Source: an uncultured Clostridia bacterium (GTDB lineage Bacteria > Bacillota > Clostridia > Oscillospirales > CAG-272). Taken from it: a stretch of 9,167 nt of DNA. Each line of letters starts with the position of its first letter. Within the stretch, counting starts at the first letter, position 1. Positions 1-6,316 of this stretch are shown piece after piece. Under the pieces are notes generated by a model. That model made no database searches and was not told the origin of the DNA. It saw nothing but the letters and a program-made list of their open reading frames with translations. The translations under genes were made by a program, and so were the position numbers. The stretch lies in NCBI GenBank assembly GCA_904501985.1, contig CAJGCT010000053.1:1-9167 (forward strand), read 5' to 3'.

Positions 1-351
1 GGTGAGAGCGATGTTGTCCTCGAAGGAATGGTGAGAGCCGTCGATCATAACGGAGGTAAAGCCGCCGTCGATGCACGCCTTGCAGATCTCGAAATCTGCA
101 CCGTGGTCAAGGTGAAGTGCAAGGTCGATATCAGCATCAGCGATAGCAGCCTTTGCAAGAGCCATGAGGTATTCCTGCTTTGCATACTTTCTTGCGCCTG
201 CGGATACCTGAAGGATAACGGGAGAACGAAGCTCGCCCGCAGCCTCGGTGATCGCCTGAACGATCTCCATGTTGTTGATGTTGAAAGCACCGATGGCGTA
301 ACCGCCGGCATATGCTTTCTTAAACATTTCTTTTGTGTTTACAAGTGCCAT
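1..351 (-). CDS. fba: Class II fructose-1,6-bisphosphate aldolase, N-terminal part (cut by window edge)
   Basis: This zinc-dependent cytosolic aldolase reversibly splits fructose-1,6-bisphosphate into DHAP and glyceraldehyde-3-phosphate in glycolysis and gluconeogenesis. The visible 117 residues begin MALVNTKEMFKKAYAGGYAI and match the start of the Gram-positive-type class II family. GAFNINNMEI lies at about 21-30. The LHLDHG block is at about 79-84, where Asp82 is the expected catalytic acid and His83 a zinc ligand. The MIDGSHHSFEDN block follows at about 102-113. The start is ATG at 349-351, with TAGGAG about 11 bases upstream. The rest of the gene, including the remaining zinc ligands and the phosphate-binding loop, lies left of the window. 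It lies downstream of the AraC gene on the same strand but has its own promoter. Tagatose-bisphosphate aldolases (GatY/KbaY) belong to the same fold family, but the N-terminus and context fit Fba better. Confidence 0.93.
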   Translation of the reverse strand, partial: MALVNTKEMFKKAYAGGYAIGAFNINNMEIVQAITEAAGELRSPVILQVSAGARKYAKQEYLMALAKAAIADADIDLALHLDHGADFEICKACIDGGFTSVMIDGSHHSFEDNIALT

Positions 352-393
352 GTTTTTACACGCTCCTATAGAAATTTTTATATTAACTATATT

Positions 394-422
394 ATTATAC
401 TCTTTTTATCTTGGCAAATCAA
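394..422 (-). promoter_or_regulatory. Sigma-A type promoter for the aldolase gene
   Basis: On the minus strand, TTGATT (417-422) and TATAAT (394-399) are separated by 17 bases. They sit about 43 bases before the aldolase start, giving a leader of roughly 35 nt. The -10 box matches consensus perfectly and the -35 box matches 4 of 6. This suggests the aldolase is transcribed independently of the upstream AraC gene. The 132-base gap shows no clear AraC terminator. Confidence 0.72.
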
Positions 423-483
423 GAGCTTTGATAAAAATATATGTAAAATTTTTGTGTGGCGCCCAAAAAATCGAAAAGCGAAG

Positions 484-1290
484 TCATATCAGGTGAAGTT
501 TTCGGTATTTTTGAGGTGTTTCGCCATACTTTTTCTTGAATCTTCGGGAAAAATAGAACTGATCGCAGAATCCGAAGCGTTCACTAATCTGAAGCACGGT
601 GAGATTGCTTTTCATGAGAAGCTGTTCTGCCTCGAAAAGTATGCTGTCGTCAATATAGCTGCCTATCGTCATTCCAAGCTCTGCTTTGAACTTCTTGGCA
701 AGTGTACTTTCAGATACAAATGAGTTTGCCGCAAGCTCGGAAATGGATATTCGCAGATTCAGATGAGATTTGATATAGTCCATAGCAAGCTCAACACACC
801 GCGAATAGTGTACGGTTTTCAGCTTTAAACCATATTTGTCGATAAGTGTCATTATGGATGTATATATTTGATTTTTTACCCGAAGGCTGTCCACGGGATC
901 GGTGCTGTACATATATTTCAGCATATCCGATATAACGCCGTCCGGGGGCGTATATTCCATTACGGTATTTGCGCTTCTTAAAAGATCAGTGCCGTTGAAG
1001 TCGTGCAGATTAAGGTGGAAATAAAGCTGCTCCATGGAGCTTTCGCAGGCGTGCTTAAAAGAAAAGCCTGTGGGGAACATATAGCATTTTCCAACTTCAA
1101 GGCAGCGTTTTTCGCCGTTGACAATAATGTACGGTGTACCGCCCACGATGTAATAGAGTCTTGTATACATGGGAGAAACGATATTGCCTACCCAATGATC
1201 TCCCGTAGTTTTGGCGTGACCTGAATCAAGGAGCTTTATGGCGATATCGTTCATATTATCGTTCATGGTGTAATTTCTATCAATTATCAT
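484..1290 (-). CDS. AraC-family transcriptional regulator
   Basis: This is a cytosolic DNA-binding regulator of 268 residues. Residues about 20-100 look like the cupin-type AraC ligand-binding half (YIIVNGEKRCLEVGKCYMFP, about 54-73), which typically senses a small molecule such as a sugar. The C-terminal AraC DNA-binding domain has two helix-turn-helices at about 182-203 (ISISELAANSFVSESTLAKKF) and 232-253. It ends with the family signature around FGFCDQFYFSRRFKKKYG and TPQKYR. I chose ATG at 1288-1290 because AAAGGTGG lies 11 bases upstream. A GTG at 1303-1305 overlaps that ribosome binding site and is less likely. It is divergent from the UlaG-like hydrolase gene and upstream of the aldolase on the same strand. 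Control of the hydrolase, of itself, or of both is inferred from gene order only. The inducer is unknown. Confidence 0.93.
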   Translation of the reverse strand: MIIDRNYTMNDNMNDIAIKLLDSGHAKTTGDHWVGNIVSPMYTRLYYIVGGTPYIIVNGEKRCLEVGKCYMFPTGFSFKHACESSMEQLYFHLNLHDFNGTDLLRSANTVMEYTPPDGVISDMLKYMYSTDPVDSLRVKNQIYTSIMTLIDKYGLKLKTVHYSRCVELAMDYIKSHLNLRISISELAANSFVSESTLAKKFKAELGMTIGSYIDDSILFEAEQLLMKSNLTVLQISERFGFCDQFYFSRRFKKKYGETPQKYRKLHLI

Positions 1291-1428
1291 GAAAAATGGC
1301 ACCACCTTTCAAAAGTGAGTGGATTGATGAAATGTCCATATTTTTACTGATTCAAATCATGTGTGCGGTGCGTATGCAGGATATAATTTGGGAAAACAGA
1401 AATTTACGCTGTCAGATAGTCCATATAT

Positions 1429-1457
1429 ATGATACACTATAATTTGCATTATTGCAA
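1429..1457 (-). promoter_or_regulatory. Candidate promoter for araC
   Basis: On the minus strand, TTGCAA (1452-1457) and TATCAT (1429-1434) are 17 bases apart. They would give a leader of roughly 130 nt before the ATG at 1290. The -35 segment lies inside the 14-mer ATTGCAATAGAAAA (plus strand, 1451-1464). The same 14-mer covers the -35 box of the serine-recombinase promoter, which mildly supports this call. Confidence 0.45.
1444..1457. repeat. Short inverted repeat TTGCA-TTAT-TGCAA, possible operator
   Basis: Perfect 5-bp arms (1444-1448 and 1453-1457) flank a 4-base spacer. The repeat overlaps the candidate araC -35 box, a suitable place for an autoregulatory site. However, AraC proteins usually bind direct repeats, and a repeat this short can arise by chance in AT-rich DNA. 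Confidence 0.3.
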
Positions 1458-1558
1458 TAGAAAATCCAAAAAAATTTATATAAAGCTGTGTTATCCACAA
1501 GCCACCGCATTGTACAAAGCTTGTTTTTGACGCGAATGAGGATGTTTTTGTATTTCTA

Positions 1559-1587
1559 TTGACTTTTATTTTCATATATATTAAAAT
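1559..1587 (+). promoter_or_regulatory. Candidate promoter for the UlaG-like hydrolase
   Basis: TTGACT (1559-1564) and TAAAAT (1582-1587) are exactly 17 bases apart. Each matches consensus at 5 of 6 positions. Transcription would start near 1594, giving a leader of about 190 nt before the ATG at 1785. The weak small ORF at 1646 lies inside that leader. Confidence 0.5.
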
Positions 1588-1645
1588 TATTATTAGATTA
1601 ACTTGTATCTAAACAGAGTTTTTTATGTAGAAACAGAAGTTATGC

Positions 1646-1825
1646 ATGGGTGTAACGCAAACACTTGGACTTCCACCCGAAGAACAGATTGAATTATATG
1701 CAAAAACATACCTGCAAGCGTGCCTGCCGTGTTGCGGCACTGAGAAAAAACAAGCAAGCATAACTGAGAGGAGAGAAATTGAAAATGAAAATTACATATA
1801 TAAATCAGATGTGCTATCTTATTGA
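1646..1825 (+). CDS. Possible small ORF of 59 residues overlapping the start of the hydrolase gene (doubtful)
   Basis: ATG at 1646 opens 59 codons ending at TGA 1823-1825, in a different frame from the hydrolase and overlapping its first 41 bases. The peptide begins MGVTQTLGLPPEEQIELYAK. It contains a Leu-Pro-Cys-Cys stretch and a charged C-terminal half, a composition that looks more protein-like than most chance frames in this gap. Against it, the upstream GAAGTT is a poor ribosome binding site, and the overlap with a well-supported start could be coincidental. I recognise no family. If translated, it could couple to or regulate the downstream gene, or be a relic of an older one. Confidence 0.22.
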   Translation: MGVTQTLGLPPEEQIELYAKTYLQACLPCCGTEKKQASITERREIENENYIYKSDVLSY

Positions 1826-2549
1826 AGCAGACGGTCTGCGCATTGTCACCGACCCGTATCTCTCGTATGCGGTGGACAGTGCGGATAGAGGTGCTGTGCG
1901 CAAATACGCACCACCCACAACTCTTGCCGAGCTTAATCCCGATATTATAGTTGTTTCGCATCCGCACACAGATCATCTTGATCCGCAGACGCTTGCTCCG
2001 TTTTACCGTCTTCGCCGCAGAAGCTTTACGCTTGTTCCTGCTCCCTGTGCCAATAAGATATCCGAAATTGGCGGTGAGGCTGTTCCCATGTCAGCCCCGG
2101 ACGCGGCAAAGCTTGGGGAATCTTTCCGACTTGCAGGTGTGACCGTTACTGCTATCCCCTGTGCGCACACGGAGCTTCACCGTGACGAGGAGGGGGATTA
2201 CATAGAATTGTCGTATCTTATTGAGGCGGAGGGCAAAAAAGTGTTTTTCGGCGGAGATATGAGTATGTATGAGGGACTTCTTGAAGCTCTATGTGAGATT
2301 TCTCCCGATGTTATGCTGCTTCCCGTCAACGGAAGCGATTGGTTCCGCACATCACGCAATATTATCGGAAATCTTGATTCAAACGAAGCGGCGGAGCTTG
2401 CCGCCACAGTTGGAACGCGGATGTTTATTCCCGGTCATCACGATTTGTACGATTTTAACGGCTGCCCCAATGAATGGATAGAGTTTTCCGCAAAAAAATT
2501 CGGCGCGCCCCTGAAGCTGCTTCGCCCCTGCGAGAGTGTGGAGATATAA
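1785..2549 (+). CDS. UlaG-like metallo-beta-lactamase-fold metal-dependent hydrolase
   Basis: This 254-residue cytosolic protein belongs to the metallo-beta-lactamase fold superfamily, in the branch related to L-ascorbate-6-phosphate lactonase (UlaG). The N-terminus shows the usual beta-strand start followed by LRIVTDPYLS (about 18-27). The metal-binding motif HPHTDH lies at about 59-64 (His59, His61, Asp63, His64). Further likely ligands are His128 (CAHTE), Asp158 (FFGGDMS) and His218/His219 (FIPGHHD). There is no signal peptide or membrane segment. It is shorter than E. coli UlaG (about 350 residues), so the lactonase activity should not be assumed and the substrate is unknown. ATG 1785 has AGGAG 11 bases upstream. 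A TTG at 1779 is possible but sits only 5 bases from that site. It is divergent from the AraC regulator, suggesting induction by a small molecule. Confidence 0.9.
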   Translation: MKITYINQMCYLIEADGLRIVTDPYLSYAVDSADRGAVRKYAPPTTLAELNPDIIVVSHPHTDHLDPQTLAPFYRLRRRSFTLVPAPCANKISEIGGEAVPMSAPDAAKLGESFRLAGVTVTAIPCAHTELHRDEEGDYIELSYLIEAEGKKVFFGGDMSMYEGLLEALCEISPDVMLLPVNGSDWFRTSRNIIGNLDSNEAAELAATVGTRMFIPGHHDLYDFNGCPNEWIEFSAKKFGAPLKLLRPCESVEI

Positions 2550-2776
2550 TAACCGATAGGCAAAATTGATTACAGAAATCCACGGTTCACAGCATTATAC
2601 CGAAGCGGCACAGATAAATTGACACAAGCTTTCGTGGTGCTTGTAAGTATATTGATGCCGTCGTGAAAGCCACCCGGTGGGAGTCTATGGACACGCTCGT
2701 ACATTTTTAGTGTATGGGCTTTGCCCGAAGCTTTTGTAATACAAAGGCGAAACAGGCGATAAGATGAGGTATATGA
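2550..2776 (+). other. Structured, possibly degraded region upstream of the GNAT gene
   Basis: There is no intact gene here. TTGACA at 2619-2624 could be a -35 box for the GNAT gene, but the best -10 at 17 bases (TGTAAG) is poor. A 6-bp inverted repeat, ACAAGC (2624-2629) with GCTTGT (2639-2644), lies just downstream. Further on are CCACC-C-GGTGG near 2673-2683, the small hairpin GGGC-TTT-GCCC near 2717-2727, and TTTGT-AAT-ACAAA near 2733-2745. One plus-strand frame from 2618 to a TGA at 2765-2767 is broken only by TAG at 2708-2710. It encodes a protein-like sequence that I do not recognise. Confidence 0.4.
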
Positions 2777-3223
2777 ATGATAGTATTAAGGAATTTTGTT
2801 AAATACGATGCTTTGACTTTACAAGAAAACAGTTATTCTGATGTGTCCATTGAACACATAGAAAATTTGATTTGTAAATGGAATCAAAAGAGAGTAAATA
2901 ATAAGTATTTTGAAATGTTTGCAATCGTAGCTGATAAGACTGTTGTTGGAACCATCTCTCTATACGAACACTCTGGGGAAGTTATTTCAATAGGACCTGA
3001 AATTTTCAAATTATACCGCCAAAAAGGGTTTGCTAAAGAAGCTATGGTATATGCTTGTAATATAGCAAAAGAAAGAGGTTACAAGATTGTATCACAACAA
3101 ATTCGAACCGATAATACGGCAAGCATTGCGCTACATTCCTCGCTCGGATTCGAAACGAACGGTTTGACATATACTAACGCAAATGGAAATCAAGTAGCGA
3201 TTTATTTAAAATCTCTGGTATAA
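2777..3223 (+). CDS. GNAT-family N-acetyltransferase
   Basis: This 148-residue cytosolic protein is predicted to transfer an acetyl group from acetyl-CoA to an amine. The acceptor is unknown. Motif A, which binds the acetyl-CoA pyrophosphate, is visible at about 80-86 as YRQKGFA (R/Q-x-x-G-x-G/A), followed by helix residues KEAMVYACNIAKERGY. Motif B is NTASIALHSSLGFE at about 113-126. VVGTISLYE at about 56-64 is the central beta-hairpin leading to motif A. The length is typical of a single GNAT domain. ATG 2777 has GAGG 7 bases upstream. The gene is visibly richer in AT and in AAA/AAT/ATA codons than its neighbours, suggesting recent acquisition. The convergent gene beyond the terminator is unrelated, so context does not reveal a substrate. 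Confidence 0.9.
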   Translation: MIVLRNFVKYDALTLQENSYSDVSIEHIENLICKWNQKRVNNKYFEMFAIVADKTVVGTISLYEHSGEVISIGPEIFKLYRQKGFAKEAMVYACNIAKERGYKIVSQQIRTDNTASIALHSSLGFETNGLTYTNANGNQVAIYLKSLV

Positions 3224-3224
3224 T

Positions 3225-3247
3225 AAAAAGGGGCTGAGCCATTTTTT
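3225..3247. terminator. Probable bidirectional intrinsic terminator
   Basis: AAAAA (3225-3229) and TTTTTT (3242-3247) flank a GC-rich hairpin, GGC-TGA-GCC, with one mismatch below it. Read on the plus strand, it follows the GNAT stop by one base and ends in a T run. Read on the minus strand, it ends in TTTTTATTAT and would terminate transcripts from the DUF2238-like gene, although that stop codon is about 85 bases away. A shared terminator suits two convergent genes. Confidence 0.65.
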
Positions 3248-3330
3248 ACGTTTACATTTAAATTATGCTTCATTACTACCGAGATGTCAATAACAAAAGG
3301 TGTGAGATATAAGCTCTGATGTGTGATTTA

Positions 3331-4185
3331 TTATGATTTTTTGGGTGATTCAGTGCGATTTTGTTTTTTAGACTCACTGTCTCGTCGTCTTATACGCAGA
3401 CCGTCTACAATACCTGCACTGCGGCTTTTTCCGGTGTATTTTGCGTAAAAATATCCGAATACGGAGAATACTACGGCACCGATAAAATTGACGAACATAT
3501 CTTTCATTGTATCAAGCAGTCCAATGTCAAGATAACCGTCAATCAATAGCATTTGTCCGTTAACGGCGGTACTTGTGATTCCGCTTATTTTAACAGCGGT
3601 ATTGGTGGCGTCGGGATTGAGTGCTACTGAGGATATGGCGGTGATGACAGTATCCTTCTGCATATCGGTTTGCAGGAGCATATCTGCGCCGAATTCAAAA
3701 AATTCCCACATTACGCCGATAGTCATGGAAAAACAGAAGGACACAAGTGCTACGAACAGCGGTGAAAGGTCGAATTTGAATTTTTCGCTTCGGTTAAGAA
3801 TGTCAATTAGCGAAAGTCCCACAGCGGCGGCAAGAAAGCCGGTGGTGATGTGGAGCATGGTGTCCCAAAGGGGATATTTTATGTAATAGTCGCCTATTTC
3901 TCCGAGAATTTCCGCGGAGAAAATAAATATGAGCACAATTTTTTCAAGCAGAGAGGGAAGCTCTATCTGAAAGGTTTTTGATACAAATGGGGGAAGCATA
4001 AAAAGCACCAGCGTGAGCGCACACATGAATGTGTTTTCGTAGTTTGCGATAAATACCGAGCGTATACCGATAAGTATTACGATGGTGCGAAGTATGATGA
4101 ACAGGATGAATGTTGACCTGCTTCGGCGAAATTCATTTTCAAGCCGACGCCGGAAGGTTGGTTTCTTTTCAGAATTTGTTTTCAT
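3331..4185 (-). CDS. Multi-pass membrane protein, DUF2238-like
   Basis: This protein of 284 residues is predicted to sit in the cytoplasmic membrane, and its function is unknown. About six hydrophobic segments lie near residues 24-48, 52-70, 80-97, 107-130, 140-166 and 228-248. The N-terminus (FRRRLENEFRRSRS) and the C-terminal tail are strongly basic, which by the positive-inside rule places both in the cytoplasm. Conserved-looking polar residues sit within the membrane part: WDTMLHITTG (about 107-116), VMWEFFEFGAD (158-168) and KDMFVNFIGA (228-237). This resembles the DUF2238/YjdF type of integral membrane protein, an assignment from memory of motif layout. The start is uncertain. ATG 4183-4185 gives a plausible basic N-terminus. 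ATG 4201-4203 and GTG 4204-4206 are in frame, and none has a good ribosome binding site. It follows the flotillin gene closely on the same strand. Confidence 0.75.
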   Translation of the reverse strand: MKTNSEKKPTFRRRLENEFRRSRSTFILFIILRTIVILIGIRSVFIANYENTFMCALTLVLFMLPPFVSKTFQIELPSLLEKIVLIFIFSAEILGEIGDYYIKYPLWDTMLHITTGFLAAAVGLSLIDILNRSEKFKFDLSPLFVALVSFCFSMTIGVMWEFFEFGADMLLQTDMQKDTVITAISSVALNPDATNTAVKISGITSTAVNGQMLLIDGYLDIGLLDTMKDMFVNFIGAVVFSVFGYFYAKYTGKSRSAGIVDGLRIRRRDSESKKQNRTESPKKS

Positions 4186-4202
4186 GTTTGCAATATGAAT
4201 CA

Positions 4203-4231
4203 TCACCGCAGGTATAGAATACCTGCGGTGA
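4203..4231. repeat. Perfect 13-bp inverted repeat between flotillin and DUF2238-like genes
   Basis: Arms TCACCGCAGGTAT (4203-4215) and ATACCTGCGGTGA (4219-4231) flank a 3-base loop, AGA. On the minus strand the hairpin starts 8 bases after the flotillin TAA and has no following U run, so it is not a standard intrinsic terminator. It covers the upstream alternative start codons of the membrane-protein gene. Likely roles are an mRNA 3'-end stabiliser for the flotillin message, a partial terminator, or a translational block. Confidence 0.7.
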
Positions 4232-4239
4232 GCTGTTTC

Positions 4240-5658
4240 TTATTCTTCGGTTTTGGGGGATTCGGCGGTTTTCTCAGTTCCCAGATATTCAGGGAGCTTC
4301 ATGCCTGCCATGTCGAACATTTCGTTCATGGGCGGGATGGACTTCATCATACCGGAGAGGAAATTAGCCGTAGCGGTTTTTCCGTCTGCGCCTGTGTTTC
4401 CGCCGTCCCACACGGTTACCTTGTCGATCTTCAGGTTCTTAACGGCATCCACCTGGATTCTGGTGATTTCTTCGAGCTTGTCGGCAATCATAAGGCGGAT
4501 AGCGTCGTTTGACTCACCGCCGGCAGACTTGACGATCTCGGCAAAGCCCTCTGCCTGCTTGATAAGCATTTCACGCATACCGTCTGCCTCTGCCTGCATT
4601 TTCATCAGTGTAGCATCCGCTTCACCCTTGGCGCGGCGGCGGATCTGCTCAGCCTCGGCTTCCGCCTTAAGCTCCATCTGCTTCTTTTCGATTTCAGCCT
4701 TAACGATAATATCTGCTTCAAGGGTTGCCTGCTCAAGGGAAGCACGTGCCTGCTCGGCTGCCTGCTGTGCGGCGTATGCTTCTTCAAGTGCCTTTGCCGC
4801 CTGAATCTTTTCTGCCGCGGTAGCACGCTTCAGTGCCTCAGCCTCACGCTCGCGGCGAATTGCCTCGGATTCGGCAACCTGTACCTTTGCCTCGTTTTCG
4901 CCCTTGATAGCCTCGGAATTTGCGATAGACACATTGATTCTCTGATCGCGCTCGGCATTAGCTGAACCGATAGCACCCTCGCGGTCTGCCTGTGCTACGG
5001 ATATCTTTGCATCGTTGATAGCTTTTGCGGCAGCTTCCTTACCGAGAGCCACGATGTAGCCGCTCTCGTCGGTGATGTCGGTAACGTTTACGTTGATAAG
5101 GCGAAGACCGATCTTTTTAAGCTCGGTTTCAACATTTCGTGACACCGCTTCGAGGAATTTGTCGCGGTCGTTGTTGATTTCCTCAATCTCCATTGTAGCA
5201 ACAACGAGACGAAGCTGACCGAAGATAATATCCTTTGCAAGCTCCTGAATATCGTCAAGCTTCAAGCCAAGCATACGCTCAGCCGCATTTTGCATAACGC
5301 CTGCCTCGGTGGAGATACCTACAGTAAAGCGAGAGGGAACGTCAACGCGGATATTCTGCTTTGACAGCGCATTTCTGAGGTCTACGTTTATTGACATGGG
5401 TGTAAGATCAAGAAACTCCACAGCCTGAATAACGGGCCAGATAAATGCCGCGCCGCCGTGTATGCATTTTGCGGAACGGGATGTGCCGTCGGCGTTGCTT
5501 CCTACCTTACCGTAGATTACCATAACCTTATCGGAAGGGCATTTTCTGTAGCGCGAGGCTATAACAACAAGAGTAGTCAGTACAAGCAGTGCGATAACGC
5601 ATATAAGCACCAGGATGCTTGAGCCCATACCGGGATTTGACAGCATAACATTTGGCAT
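4240..5658 (-). CDS. Flotillin-family SPFH-domain membrane scaffold protein (FloT/YuaG-like)
   Basis: This protein of 472 residues is predicted to organise ordered membrane microdomains in the cytoplasmic membrane. A membrane anchor lies at about 13-34. It is followed by the SPFH/band-7 domain at about 35-215, including the start KCPSDKVMVIYG and the strand-rich RVDVPSRFTVGIST region. A long Ala/Glu-rich coiled-coil with repeated EA-type flotillin segments spans about 205-375. The C-terminal region ends in a Met/Pro-rich tail (about 436-458) and a charged end. The length is close to the roughly 500-residue FloT. The start is ATG 5656-5658, with AAGGAG 8 bases upstream. It lies 24 bases downstream of the NfeD-like gene, the same pairing as Bacillus yuaF-floT, so the two are probably cotranscribed and functionally coupled. 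It carries no enzymatic motif. Confidence 0.94.
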   Translation of the reverse strand: MPNVMLSNPGMGSSILVLICVIALLVLTTLVVIASRYRKCPSDKVMVIYGKVGSNADGTSRSAKCIHGGAAFIWPVIQAVEFLDLTPMSINVDLRNALSKQNIRVDVPSRFTVGISTEAGVMQNAAERMLGLKLDDIQELAKDIIFGQLRLVVATMEIEEINNDRDKFLEAVSRNVETELKKIGLRLINVNVTDITDESGYIVALGKEAAAKAINDAKISVAQADREGAIGSANAERDQRINVSIANSEAIKGENEAKVQVAESEAIRREREAEALKRATAAEKIQAAKALEEAYAAQQAAEQARASLEQATLEADIIVKAEIEKKQMELKAEAEAEQIRRRAKGEADATLMKMQAEADGMREMLIKQAEGFAEIVKSAGGESNDAIRLMIADKLEEITRIQVDAVKNLKIDKVTVWDGGNTGADGKTATANFLSGMMKSIPPMNEMFDMAGMKLPEYLGTEKTAESPKTEE

Positions 5659-5682
5659 AATAATATCTCCTTTTTAAAATAA

Positions 5683-6279
5683 TTATTTTACAACCTTTTC
5701 TACAACAACAAGGCCTGATTCGTCGGTGGACACCACTCTCACAGGCTCTCCGGTCTTTAAGCCTTCCGGATTCGATGAGATAGCATCTACTTCAATAAGA
5801 CGGTCCTGGACCGTGATGCTGATCTTGCCCTTGCCGCTTCCGTTTGGGGGAATTGGGATGTAGACCTCGCCCACCTTTCCGAGAGCACTTCCCAGCACTA
5901 TATTTCCGCTTGATTGGAGTCGCATAACCGATTTCATGAGATAAGCGATTCCCACAAGGGAAGCAATACCGCAAACCCCGGCAAGAAGTATAGAAAGGAT
6001 GTTTGAAATACCAAGATCAACAAATACTATACCTGCCCATCCGCCAACGCAGAACATAGCAACAATTCCGCGCACCGTGAACAGTGTGAGTCCGTCGTCG
6101 CCGCCGGCAGCCTCGCCTATATCAAATCCGTCTGAATCAATATCCGCATCTGCACCGTCGCCGTCGCCTATACCGAACAGAAGCAGTACAGTTTGTATTA
6201 TCAGTATAAGCGTTGCAGGGATACCTATGCAGGCGAACACCTGCTGCAGAACTGTGAGAGAATCCCACCATGCAAACAT
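5683..6279 (-). CDS. NfeD/YuaF-like membrane protein with C-terminal OB-fold
   Basis: This 198-residue membrane protein is of the type that partners flotillins (YuaF in Bacillus). Hydrophobic segments lie at about 14-36, 68-88 and 92-117. A soluble C-terminal domain at about 128-198 (GSALGKVGEVYIPIPPNG, KISITVQDR, GEPVRVVS) fits the small NfeD OB-fold. Between the first two membrane segments is an acidic, Asp/Gly-rich loop at about 39-63 containing DADIDSDGFD. Its regular Asp spacing suggests possible cation binding, but it is not a canonical EF-hand. I chose ATG 6277-6279 because AAGGAG lies 9 bases upstream and the protein then begins MFAWWDSLTV. The frame is open 29 codons further upstream, which would overlap the preceding gene. 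It lacks the serine-protease domain of long NfeD proteins. It sits 37 bases after the DUF1836 gene and 24 before the flotillin. Confidence 0.88.
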   Translation of the reverse strand: MFAWWDSLTVLQQVFACIGIPATLILIIQTVLLLFGIGDGDGADADIDSDGFDIGEAAGGDDGLTLFTVRGIVAMFCVGGWAGIVFVDLGISNILSILLAGVCGIASLVGIAYLMKSVMRLQSSGNIVLGSALGKVGEVYIPIPPNGSGKGKISITVQDRLIEVDAISSNPEGLKTGEPVRVVSTDESGLVVVEKVVK

Positions 6280-6316
6280 ATAAAAGCACTCCTTTTTATT
6301 AAAATCGTATTGATAT

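Larger units (their letters stand above)
1306..1778. other. Intergenic control region between divergent AraC and UlaG-like genes
   Basis: This AT-rich stretch has no long gene. It contains a candidate minus-strand promoter for araC, a 5-bp inverted repeat over that promoter's -35 box, and a candidate plus-strand promoter for the hydrolase. The hydrolase ribosome binding site GAGAGGAGAG is at 1766-1775. A small hairpin (TGCCG-TGTTG-CGGCA) lies near 1725-1740. A weak 59-codon ORF starts at 1646. I recognise no riboswitch, T-box or tRNA here. Confidence 0.6.

Noticed and set aside
28..723. 231-codon plus-strand ORF antisense to aldolase and AraC genes
   Set aside because: It runs opposite two well-supported genes and across their promoter. 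It has no recognisable domain and no ribosome binding site. It is a shadow frame.
1357..1575. 72-codon minus-strand ORF in the araC upstream gap
   Set aside because: AT-rich chance frame with no ribosome binding site, covering predicted promoter elements.
4253..4804. 183-codon plus-strand ORF opposite the flotillin coiled-coil
   Set aside because: Its Ser/Ala-rich sequence is the antisense reading of the flotillin Ala/Glu repeats, so it is not a separate gene.
5675..5688. Palindrome AAAATAATTATTTT at the NfeD-like stop codon
   Set aside because: It is purely A/T, spans a TAA stop and an AT-rich gap, and is weak as a hairpin. Most likely chance.
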